Source: Solirubrobacteraceae bacterium (GTDB taxonomy: Bacteria > Actinomycetota > Thermoleophilia > Solirubrobacterales > Solirubrobacteraceae). Taken from it: a stretch of 64,000 nt of DNA. Both the position numbers and the translations under genes were made by a program. The stretch spans positions 23,803 through 87,802 of the forward strand of contig JADGPP010000005.1 in assembly GCA_017882375.1 (NCBI GenBank), in the 5' to 3' direction. Under the pieces are notes generated by a model that saw only the letters and a list, made by a program, of their open reading frames with translations, made no database searches and had not been told where the DNA came from. This document shows, piece after piece, positions 47,109 to 56,244 of this stretch (its first letter is position 1; each line of letters starts with the position of its first letter).

Positions 47109-47794
47109 GTGACCTGGCCAGCGAGCTGTTGGCCGGCGTGCGTGTGTCGCCGTCGATCCTGTCGGCGGACTTCGGGCGGCTGCGCGAGCAGGTGGGGGAG
47201 GTGCTGGACGCCGGTGCGCGGGTGATTCACGTGGACGTGATGGACGGGCACTTCGTGCCGCCGATCACCGTCGGGCCGCTGGTCGTGGATGGGCTTGCCG
47301 AGCAGGCGCGAGAGGCGGGGGCGATGCTCGACGTGCACCTGATGATCGAGCGGCCCGAGCGCCACGTCGAGGACTTCGTCAAGGCCGGCGCGGACTCGGT
47401 CACCTTCCACGCGGAGGCCACACCGCACGTCGCGTACACCGCGAGCCTCGTGCGCGACCTCGGCGCGTGCGTCGGCGTGGCGATCAACCCGGGCACGCCG
47501 GTGGGTGCGCTGTCGGAGGTCGCGGGGGCGATCGACATGGCGCTGTGCATGACGGTCAATCCCGGCTGGGGCGGGCAGGCGTTCATCGAGCACTCGCTCG
47601 ACAAGATCCTGCGCGTGCGCGCGATCGTCGGCGATCGCGTGGCGGTGCAGGTGGACGGTGGGGTCGCTCCGGACACGGCGCCGGCCTGCCGCTCGGCGGG
47701 CGCGAACGTGTTCGTCGCCGGCTCGGCGATCTTCGGCGCCGAAGATCCGGGTGAGGCCTACCGGGCGATCGCCGTGGCCGTGCAGGCGAGCTGA
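47105..47794 (+). CDS. rpe: Ribulose-phosphate 3-epimerase
   Basis: VSPSILSADFGRLREQV, VIHVDVMDGHFVPPITVGP, MTVNPGWGGQAFIEHSLDKI. Confidence 0.95.
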   Translation: MSDLASELLAGVRVSPSILSADFGRLREQVGEVLDAGARVIHVDVMDGHFVPPITVGPLVVDGLAEQAREAGAMLDVHLMIERPERHVEDFVKAGADSVTFHAEATPHVAYTASLVRDLGACVGVAINPGTPVGALSEVAGAIDMALCMTVNPGWGGQAFIEHSLDKILRVRAIVGDRVAVQVDGGVAPDTAPACRSAGANVFVAGSAIFGAEDPGEAYRAIAVAVQAS

Positions 47795-47796
47795 CG

Positions 47797-49206
47797 CTAG
47801 GGCGCCGCGCGCGCCTCGATCTGGCGCGTGCCCTGCCGGTAGAGAGCGGTGAGCGCGAGCGCCAGCACGGCCGTCGCGCCGGCGTAGCCGACCTCCGCGC
47901 GCAGCAGCTGTTCGGAGATCGCCGGGAGCAGCATCCAGGCGACGAACAGCGCGGCGGCCAGCAGCCAGCAGCCGGCCGCCGCGCGCGCTCGATCGCGCGC
48001 GAGCGCGGCCTGGTTGAGCGCGCCCGAACAGAGATGCAGCCCCATGCCGACCCCGATCAGCGCCAGTCCTGTGCCTTTGTAGGTGAAGTGCTGGCCGAAG
48101 AACACGTGGCGCAGCGCGAACGGTCCGATGACGAGCAGGCCGAGCGAGACGACGGATGCGAACGCGAGGATCGCCAGCACGGTCGTGCGGATGGCGCGCG
48201 CGAAGGCCTCGTGGCCGGCGGTCGCCTCCAGGCCGGTGAGATGCGGCAGCAGCGAGGTCTGAATCGCCTGGAACAGCTGCAGCGGCGCGCGTGCGATCAA
48301 CAGCACGTTGAACACGATTCCCGCCAGCGCCCGGTGGCGAGCGGTCGCGTCGACGGTCAGCACCGCCGCGTTCAGCAGCGTCTGCTCGGAGAGCATGATC
48401 CCCGACACCCACACGGCGAAGCCGCCGCCGCGACGCAGCGAGAGGTCGTCATGTGCTGCCGTCTCCTGGACGCCCTCGGTCCCCGGGCCGGCCAGCGCCG
48501 CGTCGGCCTCGTCCACGGTGATCGCCGCGGCGAGCACGTCCTCGTGGCCGCCGCCGGACTCTTCGTCTCCATGTGCCCGCTCCGCGCGCGTGCGGGCGAA
48601 GGCGGCCGGCACGACGACCAGCGAGACGAACGGCGCGGCGGCGATCCCGAGCGCGACGGCCGTCTGCCCGCTGGCGATGCCGATCGCCACCGCGATCGCG
48701 AAGCTGATGCGCGAGACCGACTCCATCAGCACGAGCCCGCCGAACAGTCCGAAGCGCTGATGTCCGGCAAGCCAGCCGCGGGCGAAGTAGCTGGCGGCGT
48801 AGGCGAGCGTGCCGACGACGAGCACGTCGTACAGCGCACCCTGGTGTTCGAAGACGTTGTCGACCAGCTCGTCGTGCAGCGCCAGCGCGATCACCAGGAA
48901 GATCAGCGCGAATGCGCCCTGGATCAGCATCGGCACGCGCAGCGTGTGCTGGGCTTGGCCGCGCGCTCGGCGTTCGGCGATCGTGCGCGAGAGCAGCTGT
49001 TCGATCGGCCGGTAGATCACCGAGATGATCACGAACATGACCGACCACAACAGGTCGATCCGCTTGGCCGACTGTTCGCCGAGCACGTGGCTGGCGATCG
49101 AGAAGTAGGCGAACGTCAGCAGCCCGGTGGAGGCGATCCCGATCGACAGGATCCGCGCGCCGCTGCCGTAGGAGCGCTGCCGGCGCTCGGCGTTCGGCGC
49201 GCTCAC
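47797..49206 (-). CDS. Polytopic membrane protein, polysaccharide flippase-like (MOP superfamily)
   Basis: ~12 hydrophobic segments; neighbours a GT2 and a methyltransferase; GTG 49206 chosen (VSAPNAERRQRSYGSGARILSIG). Confidence 0.7.
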   Translation of the reverse strand: MSAPNAERRQRSYGSGARILSIGIASTGLLTFAYFSIASHVLGEQSAKRIDLLWSVMFVIISVIYRPIEQLLSRTIAERRARGQAQHTLRVPMLIQGAFALIFLVIALALHDELVDNVFEHQGALYDVLVVGTLAYAASYFARGWLAGHQRFGLFGGLVLMESVSRISFAIAVAIGIASGQTAVALGIAAAPFVSLVVVPAAFARTRAERAHGDEESGGGHEDVLAAAITVDEADAALAGPGTEGVQETAAHDDLSLRRGGGFAVWVSGIMLSEQTLLNAAVLTVDATARHRALAGIVFNVLLIARAPLQLFQAIQTSLLPHLTGLEATAGHEAFARAIRTTVLAILAFASVVSLGLLVIGPFALRHVFFGQHFTYKGTGLALIGVGMGLHLCSGALNQAALARDRARAAAGCWLLAAALFVAWMLLPAISEQLLRAEVGYAGATAVLALALTALYRQGTRQIEARAAP

Positions 49207-49223
49207 GGAGCCGCGGCAGCCAT

Positions 49224-49847
49224 CTACAGGCGGACGAGCAGCATCGTCCACGGAAACGGCGAGCGCAGCTCGACGACCTCGCCGTGTTGGGAGAGCAGGC
49301 GCGCAAACGAGCGCCTGGACCAGTGGTTGAGATGCCCGGGCGTGTTGCCGAGTTGACTCAGGTAGGCGCCACGGGCCATGTTCAGCATGCGCCACAGCGG
49401 CTCGCGCGGCACCGAGACCAGCAGGTGGCGCTCGGCGCAACGGGCCATCTCGGCCAGCGTGTGCTCGGGATCGGGCACGTGCTCGAGCACCTCGATCGCG
49501 GTCGCCAGGTCGAACTCGTCGGCCGCGAAGGGAAGATCCTCGGCGGGCATCGTGCGGTATTCCAGATTCGGCGCCTGGCGCTGTGACCAGCCCGCCTGGA
49601 TCGACTCCTCCTGCAGGTCGATGCCGACGACGCGCCTGCCGGGCAGGCTCTGCGCCCAGCGGTGCACGAGCACACCCTCGCCGCAGCCGACGTCGAGCAG
49701 CGATTGTGGCTCGGCGCGTGCCATCAGCTCGTCCAGCGTGCGCTCGAAGGAGCTCATCAAGCGGCGCACCACCGGGTTGGTGGAGCCGTACTTGTCGTAG
49801 GTGTTGCCGGTGACGACCCCGTCGTCTGAGACGGTCACGCCGCTCAC
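49224..49847 (-). CDS. Class I SAM-dependent methyltransferase
   Basis: SLLDVGCGEGVLVHRWAQSLPGRRVVGIDLQEESI...FDLATAIEVLEHVPDPEHTL; start overlaps the upstream GT2 stop. Confidence 0.88.
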   Translation of the reverse strand: MSGVTVSDDGVVTGNTYDKYGSTNPVVRRLMSSFERTLDELMARAEPQSLLDVGCGEGVLVHRWAQSLPGRRVVGIDLQEESIQAGWSQRQAPNLEYRTMPAEDLPFAADEFDLATAIEVLEHVPDPEHTLAEMARCAERHLLVSVPREPLWRMLNMARGAYLSQLGNTPGHLNHWSRRSFARLLSQHGEVVELRSPFPWTMLLVRL

Positions 49848-50905
49848 AGGCGCACCGCCTCCTGGCGCTCGGGCCCGCCGTGCTCGGGCCCGCCGTGCTC
49901 GGGCTCGGCTGAGGGCTGCCCAGGCGGCTGGGCCTGTCCGGCTTCGTAGTGCGAAGGCGCGACGCCTAGCGCCAGCTCGATTCGCCGCACGCGCTCGAAG
50001 GTCTTCTGGGTCATCACGCGCTGCGCGGCCAGCAGGTCGCCGATCACGCCGAGCGCGAACAGCACCACGGCGGCCATGAACAGCACGGCACCGAGAATCA
50101 GCGACTGCACGTGACCCTTGCCGTTGCCTTCGACGTAGGCGACGGTGAAGCGCACCCACACGCCGATCGAGGCCAGGCCCATCAGGAGCGCCAGGCTCCA
50201 GAACACGCGCAGCGGCTCGTACTGGGCGTAGATGCGAAAGATCGAGACGGCGTTGCGCCTGACGTAGGCGCCCATCGATGGGAACAGGCGCGACTCGCGC
50301 GTCTTGGCATTGGTGCGGATCGCGACGTGGTCGATCGCGACCAGCAGCTTGCCCGCCTGGATGATCGTCTCCAGCGTGTAGGTGAACTTGGAGACCACGA
50401 GCATCTGGATCGCCGCCTCGCGGTTGTAGGCGCGAAAGCCCGATGTGGTGTCCGGTATCGATGTCGAGGAGGCCTGGCGCACGACCCACGAGCCCAACCG
50501 CTGCAGCGTCTTCTTCAGCGGCGAGAAGTGCTCGATCCCGGTCACCTCGCGGTCGCCGACGACCATGTCCGCGCGACCCTCGAGGATCGGGCGCACCAGC
50601 CGCGCGACGTCCGGGCCGTAGTACTGGTTGTCGGCGTCGGTGTTGACGATCACGTCGGCGCCGAGCTTCAGCGCCGTGTCGATGCCCGCCTGAAAGCCGG
50701 TCGCCAGGCCCTTGTTGTTGGTCAGGCGCACGAGGTGCTCGACGCCGTGTGCGCGCGCGACGGCGACGGTGTCGTCGGTCGAGCCGTCGTCGATGACCAG
50801 CCGCTCGACGACGTCGAAGCCCTCGACCTCTCGCGGCAGATCCGCGAGCGTCTGGGGTAGCTGGTCTGCCTCGTTGAAGCAGGGGATCTGGATGATGAGC
50901 TTCAT
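49844..50905 (-). CDS. Glycosyltransferase family 2, DPM1/polyprenol-phosphate type with C-terminal TM
   Basis: MKLIIQIPCFNEADQLPQTLADLP, VIDDGSTDDTV, NTDADNQY, DTTSGFRAYNREAA. Confidence 0.92.
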   Translation of the reverse strand: MKLIIQIPCFNEADQLPQTLADLPREVEGFDVVERLVIDDGSTDDTVAVARAHGVEHLVRLTNNKGLATGFQAGIDTALKLGADVIVNTDADNQYYGPDVARLVRPILEGRADMVVGDREVTGIEHFSPLKKTLQRLGSWVVRQASSTSIPDTTSGFRAYNREAAIQMLVVSKFTYTLETIIQAGKLLVAIDHVAIRTNAKTRESRLFPSMGAYVRRNAVSIFRIYAQYEPLRVFWSLALLMGLASIGVWVRFTVAYVEGNGKGHVQSLILGAVLFMAAVVLFALGVIGDLLAAQRVMTQKTFERVRRIELALGVAPSHYEAGQAQPPGQPSAEPEHGGPEHGGPERQEAVRL

Positions 50906-51006
50906 TGCAATTGGTGCCTGAACGCGGGTCTCGCCAGCGGGGGGAGGTCAGGAGGGGGGCCTGCCCCCCTCCTGCCCAAGCAGGGGATCTGGATGATGAG
51001 CTTCAT
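50902..51006 (-). CDS. Putative 34-aa upstream ORF of the GT2 gene (MKLIIQIPCLGRRGAGPPPDLPPLARPAFRHQLQ)
   Basis: Starts in the upstream repeat copy and its TGA overlaps the GT2 ATG (ATGA). Confidence 0.4.
   Translation of the reverse strand: MKLIIQIPCLGRRGAGPPPDLPPLARPAFRHQLQ
50949..50974. terminator. GC-rich near-perfect hairpin in the divergent intergenic region
   Basis: CAGGAGGGGGGC-CT-GCCCCCCTCCTG, 12-bp stem; no T tract, so termination function is uncertain. Confidence 0.4.
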
Positions 51007-51116
51007 CGGCGAGATTGCCTAGACTTGGCTTCCGGCAGTATCCCAAAGCGCAGGCCGCAATCTCGGCGCTGGGCGCGCGGACGGCGCCGGAGCCGGCGCC
51101 AGCCGGCCGACTCTCG

Positions 51117-52634
51117 ATGGAAAGCGCGACGCTCACCCGGTTTGGCCCGGGCTCGATCCGGCTAGGGCCGCTTCGCGCGATGCGGGGAGCCACCTGGGCG
51201 AAGATCGCCTTCGCGGTGATGTGCGTCGGAGCGCTGATCGGCTACTTCGCGTTCCCCACGTACCCGACCTACGACTCCTTTTACGCGCTGCTGTGGGGAC
51301 GCGACCTGCTGCACGCCCACCTGCCCGACTTCCGCGTCTACCGCGGCCCGACCGAGCATCCGCTGGCGATCGCCTTCGGGATGCTCTGCTCGATCTTCGG
51401 CGAGGGCGGGGCGCGCCTGATGGTGCTCGGCTCGATCGCCTCCTTCGTCGCGCTCGTCGCCGGGCTGTACCGGCTCGGGCGGCTGTGCTTCGGACCGGTC
51501 GTCGGGGTCGTCGCCGGACTGCTCGTGCTCAGTCGCTTCTTCTTGGAGAACCTCGCCGCGCAGGGCTACCTGGACATCTCCTACGTGGCGCTGATCGTCT
51601 GGGCGGTCGTGCTGGAGGTCGAAAGGCCCCGTCGCGGCACGCCGGTGCTCGCCACGCTGGCCGCCGCCGGACTGCTGCGACCGGATGCGTGGGTGCTCGC
51701 CGGCGTCTACTGGCTGTGGTGCTCGTGGCGCGCCGACAACCGCACCCGGCTGAAGTATCTGGCGATCGCGGCGATCGGGCCTGTCGTGTGGGTGCTCGTC
51801 GACCTGATCGTGACGGGCAAGCCGTTCTACTCGCTGAACTCGACGGCCGGACTGGCGCAGGAACTCGGGCGCACGCAGGGGCTCTCCAGCGTGATCGGCT
51901 CGCTGTGGACGTTCGCCGTGCGAATCGACAAGCTGCCGGTGCTGCTGGGCGCGCTGGCGGGGATAGCGCTGGCGATCTGGCTCACGCCCAGGCGGGTGCG
52001 CACGCCGCTTGGCGCGCTCGTGCTACTGCTCGGCGTGTTCGTGCTGGAGGGCGCGGCCGGAGCGTCGGTGATCGACCGCTACCTGATGGGCGCGGCGATC
52101 ATGCTCGTGCTGTTCTGCGCTGTGGCGATCGGCGGCTGGGCGATGCTCGAGCGGGGCACGCTGCTTCGCCGCGTGTGGATGGGCTTTGCGGCGCTGCTGG
52201 TCGTCTATGGCGCGGCGTCGGCGGCGACGACGCTGAGTCTGACCAGCCTGAGCAACACGCTGGCCTACCACGAGGACTTCCACAAGGGCCTGGCCGTCGC
52301 GCTGCGCGCGCCGGCGGTCGAGCGCGAACTGCGTCGCTGCCCGCTGCTGACGCTGCCCAACAACAAGCTGATCCCCGACACGCGCTGGATCCTCGACACG
52401 ACCAGCCAGCACAACATCGTCGCGCGCAGCCAGGCGCGCGCGGACGTGCGCAAGGGCTCGCACACGCTGGAGAACCGCATCCGCCGGGGCAGCGTCGCCG
52501 TCTACCCGCTCGGCAGCGCCGTCTTCTACGAGGCGATCGTCGATGTCGGCGACGACGCGCGCGACCAGATCCCGCAGGATGGCTACAGACGCATCTTCAC
52601 CAGCCGTTACTACGCGATCTATGGCAACTGCTGA
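51117..52634 (+). CDS. Polytopic membrane glycosyltransferase-like protein (GT39/ArnT-like fold inferred)
   Basis: Many TM segments; FPTYPTYDSFYALLWGRDLL...YRGPTEHPLAIAFGML. The ORF track start is 51015 (TTG); ATG 51117 seems more natural. Confidence 0.65.
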   Translation: MESATLTRFGPGSIRLGPLRAMRGATWAKIAFAVMCVGALIGYFAFPTYPTYDSFYALLWGRDLLHAHLPDFRVYRGPTEHPLAIAFGMLCSIFGEGGARLMVLGSIASFVALVAGLYRLGRLCFGPVVGVVAGLLVLSRFFLENLAAQGYLDISYVALIVWAVVLEVERPRRGTPVLATLAAAGLLRPDAWVLAGVYWLWCSWRADNRTRLKYLAIAAIGPVVWVLVDLIVTGKPFYSLNSTAGLAQELGRTQGLSSVIGSLWTFAVRIDKLPVLLGALAGIALAIWLTPRRVRTPLGALVLLLGVFVLEGAAGASVIDRYLMGAAIMLVLFCAVAIGGWAMLERGTLLRRVWMGFAALLVVYGAASAATTLSLTSLSNTLAYHEDFHKGLAVALRAPAVERELRRCPLLTLPNNKLIPDTRWILDTTSQHNIVARSQARADVRKGSHTLENRIRRGSVAVYPLGSAVFYEAIVDVGDDARDQIPQDGYRRIFTSRYYAIYGNC

Positions 52635-54411
52635 GATCCCGCGCCGGTGGGCGTGGCCGGCGCTGGCGGTCGTGCTTGCGGGCGGCCTCGGCCTGCGCCT
52701 GTGGGGGGTGGCGCAGGGGCTGCCGTACGCCTACAACGCCGACGAGGCCGATCACTTCGTCCCGCATGCGGTGGCGATGTTCGGGCACGACCTCAACCCG
52801 CACTACTTCGCAAACCCGCCGGCCTTCACCTACGTCCTGCACTACCTGTTCGCCGTGGCCTACGGCGGCAAGACGGGCGTGCGCCACGCTCTGGCGTTCG
52901 ATCCGACCGAGGTCTACACGCTCGCGCGGATCGCCGCGGCAGTCCTCGGCGTGGCCGCGCTGTGGCTGCTGTACGCGACCGGGGCGCGGCTGTTCGGTCG
53001 CGCCGTCGGGCTGCTCGCGGCGGCGATCGAGGCTGTCGCGTTCCTGCCGGTCTTCTATTCGCATCTGGCGCTCAACGACGTTCCGACGCTCGCGCCGCTG
53101 ACGCTGTCGCTGCTCGGCAGCGCCGGCGTGCTGAGCAAAGGCCGCAGGCGCGACTATCTGCTCGCGGGGGTCGGACTGGGGTTGGCGTGTGCGAGCAAGT
53201 ACACCGCGGGAATCGCGATCGTCGCGTTCGTCGCGGTCGTCGCCGCGCGCTACCTCGACGGCAATCCGCGAGCCGGGCGCGACGCGCTGGTGGGAATCGC
53301 GATCAGCGCTGCGACAGCGCTGCTGGCGTTCTTGCTGGCAAATCCGTACTCGCTGCTGGACTACAACGCCTTCCACCACGAACTCGTGCATCAGTCGACG
53401 CTGTCGGCCGAATCGCAGGGCAAGCTCGGCGCGCCGCGCGATGGCGGACTTGCCTACTACCTGTGGTCGCTGACGTGGGGGCTGGGCTGGCTGCCCGCGC
53501 TCGCCGCGCTCGGCGGGGCGATCGCGATCTGGCGCCGAGGCCAGCGCTACGGCTGGATGCTCGTTCCCGCACCGCTGCTGTTCCTCGCCTTCATGGGCCT
53601 GCAGGGCCGCTACTTCGGCCGCTGGCTGCTGCCGATCTTCCCGCTGCTGTGCCTGCTTGGCGCGGTGTTCGTGCTGTGGAGCGCGGATCTGCTGGGTCGT
53701 TTGGCCGGCCGGGCGATCTCCGCGCGCCGGCGCTCGGGCGCTGCAAGCGGCGACCGTGGCGGCGACGCAGCGCCCGGGCGGCGGCTGGGAATCGTCATTG
53801 CGGCGTTGCTCGTCGCGGCCGTGCTGGCGCAGGGGCTGGTGTCCAGCGTGCACTCCGGCCTGGTGCTCTCGCGCGCGGACACGCGCAACCTGACGCGCGC
53901 GTGGATGCTCGCCAACGTGCCCGCGGGAACGAAAATCGTCGCCGAGCCCGTCTCGCCCGACGACTGGGCGCGCGAACGAAAGCCGGGCACGTCGACGGCT
54001 GCAAACGACTACCGCTGGAGCAAGTACCCGTCGCTGCTGGCGCGCATCTCGCCCTCCGGACAGCTGCTGCGCAGCGGCTTGAGCGTCGTCGGCATCGAGA
54101 ACTACGAGCGCACGCTCAGCCCGGCGCTGATCGGCTACTACGAGCGCCACGGCTATTGCATCGTGGTCAGCGGTTCCACGCAGTCCGGGCGGGTCTTCGC
54201 CGATCGTGGCCAGGCGCCGCTGGCGGTCGCCTACTACCGGGCGCTGCAGACCCGGGGGCAAGTGATCTATCGCGCCTCTCCGTACGCGCGCGGCAAGGGC
54301 CCGGTCGCCTTCGGCTTTGACTGGAGCTTTGACTACTACCCGCTGGCCTATCATCGGCCGGGGCCGACGATGACCGTCTATCGGCTCCACGGGGGCCGGT
54401 GCGGACGTTGA
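52621..54411 (+). CDS. Glycosyltransferase family 39-like membrane protein
   Basis: GLGLRLWGVAQGLPYAYNADEADHFVPHAVAM, multiple TM, LLPIFPLLCLLGAVFV. Confidence 0.78.
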   Translation: MATAEIPRRWAWPALAVVLAGGLGLRLWGVAQGLPYAYNADEADHFVPHAVAMFGHDLNPHYFANPPAFTYVLHYLFAVAYGGKTGVRHALAFDPTEVYTLARIAAAVLGVAALWLLYATGARLFGRAVGLLAAAIEAVAFLPVFYSHLALNDVPTLAPLTLSLLGSAGVLSKGRRRDYLLAGVGLGLACASKYTAGIAIVAFVAVVAARYLDGNPRAGRDALVGIAISAATALLAFLLANPYSLLDYNAFHHELVHQSTLSAESQGKLGAPRDGGLAYYLWSLTWGLGWLPALAALGGAIAIWRRGQRYGWMLVPAPLLFLAFMGLQGRYFGRWLLPIFPLLCLLGAVFVLWSADLLGRLAGRAISARRRSGAASGDRGGDAAPGRRLGIVIAALLVAAVLAQGLVSSVHSGLVLSRADTRNLTRAWMLANVPAGTKIVAEPVSPDDWARERKPGTSTAANDYRWSKYPSLLARISPSGQLLRSGLSVVGIENYERTLSPALIGYYERHGYCIVVSGSTQSGRVFADRGQAPLAVAYYRALQTRGQVIYRASPYARGKGPVAFGFDWSFDYYPLAYHRPGPTMTVYRLHGGRCGR

Positions 54412-55568
54412 GCGGGGTTATCCTGATGAAAGGCATGCCGATCATCGTCGACACCGACAAGACGCACCTGGCGCGGGCGATCGAGCTCGCGCAGAACGGC
54501 GCGGGCGCGGTGAAGCCCAATCCGGTCGTCGGCGCCGTCGTGGCGCGTGGCGAGGACGTGATCGGCGAGGGCTGGCACGAGCGCTTCGGCGCGGCTCACG
54601 CGGAGGTCAACGCGATCGAGGCGTGCGGCGTGGAGGATCTGACCGACGCGACCCTGTACGTCTCGCTGGAGCCGTGCTGTCACGAGGGCAAGACGCCCCC
54701 CTGCACGGACGCCATCCTGGCGGCCGGCATCAGTCGTGTGGTGATCGCCTCCGACGATCCGACCGAGAAGGCCTCGGGCAGGGGCCTGGGCATCCTGCGC
54801 GACGAAGGTGTCGAGGTCGTGGTGGCCGAGGGAGAGCTGGCGGCTCGCGCCAGGCTGCTCAACCAGGCATTTCGCAAGCACGCCCGCGTAGGACGTCCAT
54901 GGGTGCTGTTCAAGTCGGCGATGACGCTCGACGGCAAGGTCGCCACGCGCACGGGCGACTCCAAGTGGATCAGCGGCGAGGACAGTCGCGCGCTCGCCCA
55001 CGAGTGGCGAGCGGCGGTGGACGCCGTGATCGTCGGCATCGGCACGGCCCTGGCCGACGACCCGCAGCTGACGGCTCGTCCCGAGGGGACGCCGGCCGCG
55101 CCGCCGTATCAGCCGCGCCGCGTCGTCTTCGACACGCTGGCGCGCCTTCCGCCGACATCGCAGCTCGTCGCCGCAGCCGCCGAGATTCCGCTCACGGTCG
55201 TCGTCTCGCGCGCCGCCGCGCGGGCCGACACAGACGCGCTGGAAGCCGCCGGGGCGCAGGTGCTGGTCGCGACGGGCGAGAACGAGCCCGCTCGCGTGCG
55301 CTCGGCCCTGGAGCAGCTCGGCACGATGGGCGTCGCCTCCGTCCTGCTGGAGGGCGGGCCGCACCTCGCCGGGGCCTTTCTCGACGCCGGCGAGATTGAC
55401 GAGGTCCGCCTGTTCCTCGCGCCGCTGCTGCTCGGCGGAAGCGCCGCCAGGGACCCTCTGGAGGGGATGGGCGTGGAGCGGATCTCCGAGGCGATGCGCG
55501 CGCTCACCTGCGACTGCGAGCGCATCGGCGACGATCTCTTGATCTCGGCACGGCTGCGCGAGTGGTGA
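54399..55568 (+). CDS. ribD: Bifunctional pyrimidine deaminase/reductase RibD
   Basis: ARAIELAQNGAGAVKPNPVVGAVV, HAEVNAIEA, VSLEPCCHEGKTPPCTDAILAAG. Actual start could be ATG 54426. Confidence 0.94.
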   Translation: MRTLSGVILMKGMPIIVDTDKTHLARAIELAQNGAGAVKPNPVVGAVVARGEDVIGEGWHERFGAAHAEVNAIEACGVEDLTDATLYVSLEPCCHEGKTPPCTDAILAAGISRVVIASDDPTEKASGRGLGILRDEGVEVVVAEGELAARARLLNQAFRKHARVGRPWVLFKSAMTLDGKVATRTGDSKWISGEDSRALAHEWRAAVDAVIVGIGTALADDPQLTARPEGTPAAPPYQPRRVVFDTLARLPPTSQLVAAAAEIPLTVVVSRAAARADTDALEAAGAQVLVATGENEPARVRSALEQLGTMGVASVLLEGGPHLAGAFLDAGEIDEVRLFLAPLLLGGSAARDPLEGMGVERISEAMRALTCDCERIGDDLLISARLREW

Positions 55569-55626
55569 GGCGCGCAAGCGCCCCGAAGATGGCCGGCAAG
55601 ACATCTAAGAGGATGGCGTTCGCGAG

Positions 55627-56244
55627 ATGTTCACGGGTCTGATCGCCGACATCGGCAGCGTGAGTGAGCTGCAGCGCGACGACGCGGGCGCCCGGCTGCG
55701 CATCGCCACCAGGCTCGCCGATCAGCTCGGCGAGGGCGATTCAATCGCGGTCAACGGCGTTTGCCTGACCGCCTCCGACGTGCGCGACGGCAGCTTCGGC
55801 GCTGACGCGATGGGCGAGACGCTGATGCGCTCCTCGCTGGGCGAGCTGCAGGCCGGGGCGCCGGTCAACCTCGAGTTGCCGCTGCGCGCCGAGGACCGCC
55901 TCGGTGGTCATGTCGTGCAGGGTCACGTCGACGGCACCGCAACCGTCGCGAAGATCGCCCAGGACGGCATCGCGCGCGTGCTGGAGATCGAGATCGACCC
56001 GCGGCTGGCGCGCTACCTGGTGGAGAAGGGCTCGGTGGCGCTCGACGGTGTCAGCTTGACCGTGGGCGCGCTGCACGAGCGCGGCTTCGCCGTGTCGCTG
56101 ATCCCCGAGACGCTGCGCCGCACGACGCTCGGCGCCCTCGCGCAGGGCGCGCGTGTGAACGTCGAGGTCGACGTGCTCGCCAAGCACGTCGAGCGCCTGA
56201 TGGCGGTGCAAGCCGCCGTTCTCGTGGCGGAGCGCGCGTCGTGA
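55627..56244 (+). CDS. ribE: Riboflavin synthase (alpha subunit)
   Basis: MFTGLIADIGSV, VNGVCLTAS, LGGHVVQGHVDGTA, VEKGSVALDGVSLTV. Confidence 0.95.
   Translation: MFTGLIADIGSVSELQRDDAGARLRIATRLADQLGEGDSIAVNGVCLTASDVRDGSFGADAMGETLMRSSLGELQAGAPVNLELPLRAEDRLGGHVVQGHVDGTATVAKIAQDGIARVLEIEIDPRLARYLVEKGSVALDGVSLTVGALHERGFAVSLIPETLRRTTLGALAQGARVNVEVDVLAKHVERLMAVQAAVLVAERAS

Larger units (their letters stand above)
50877..51006. repeat. 29-bp exact direct repeat flanking 72 bp
   Basis: AAGCAGGGGATCTGGATGATGAGCTTCAT at 50877-50905 and 50978-51006. Confidence 0.9.

Noticed and set aside
54378-54435. Possible FMN riboswitch before ribD
   Set aside because: ribD starts inside or adjacent to the upstream gene; no RFN-like sequence seen.
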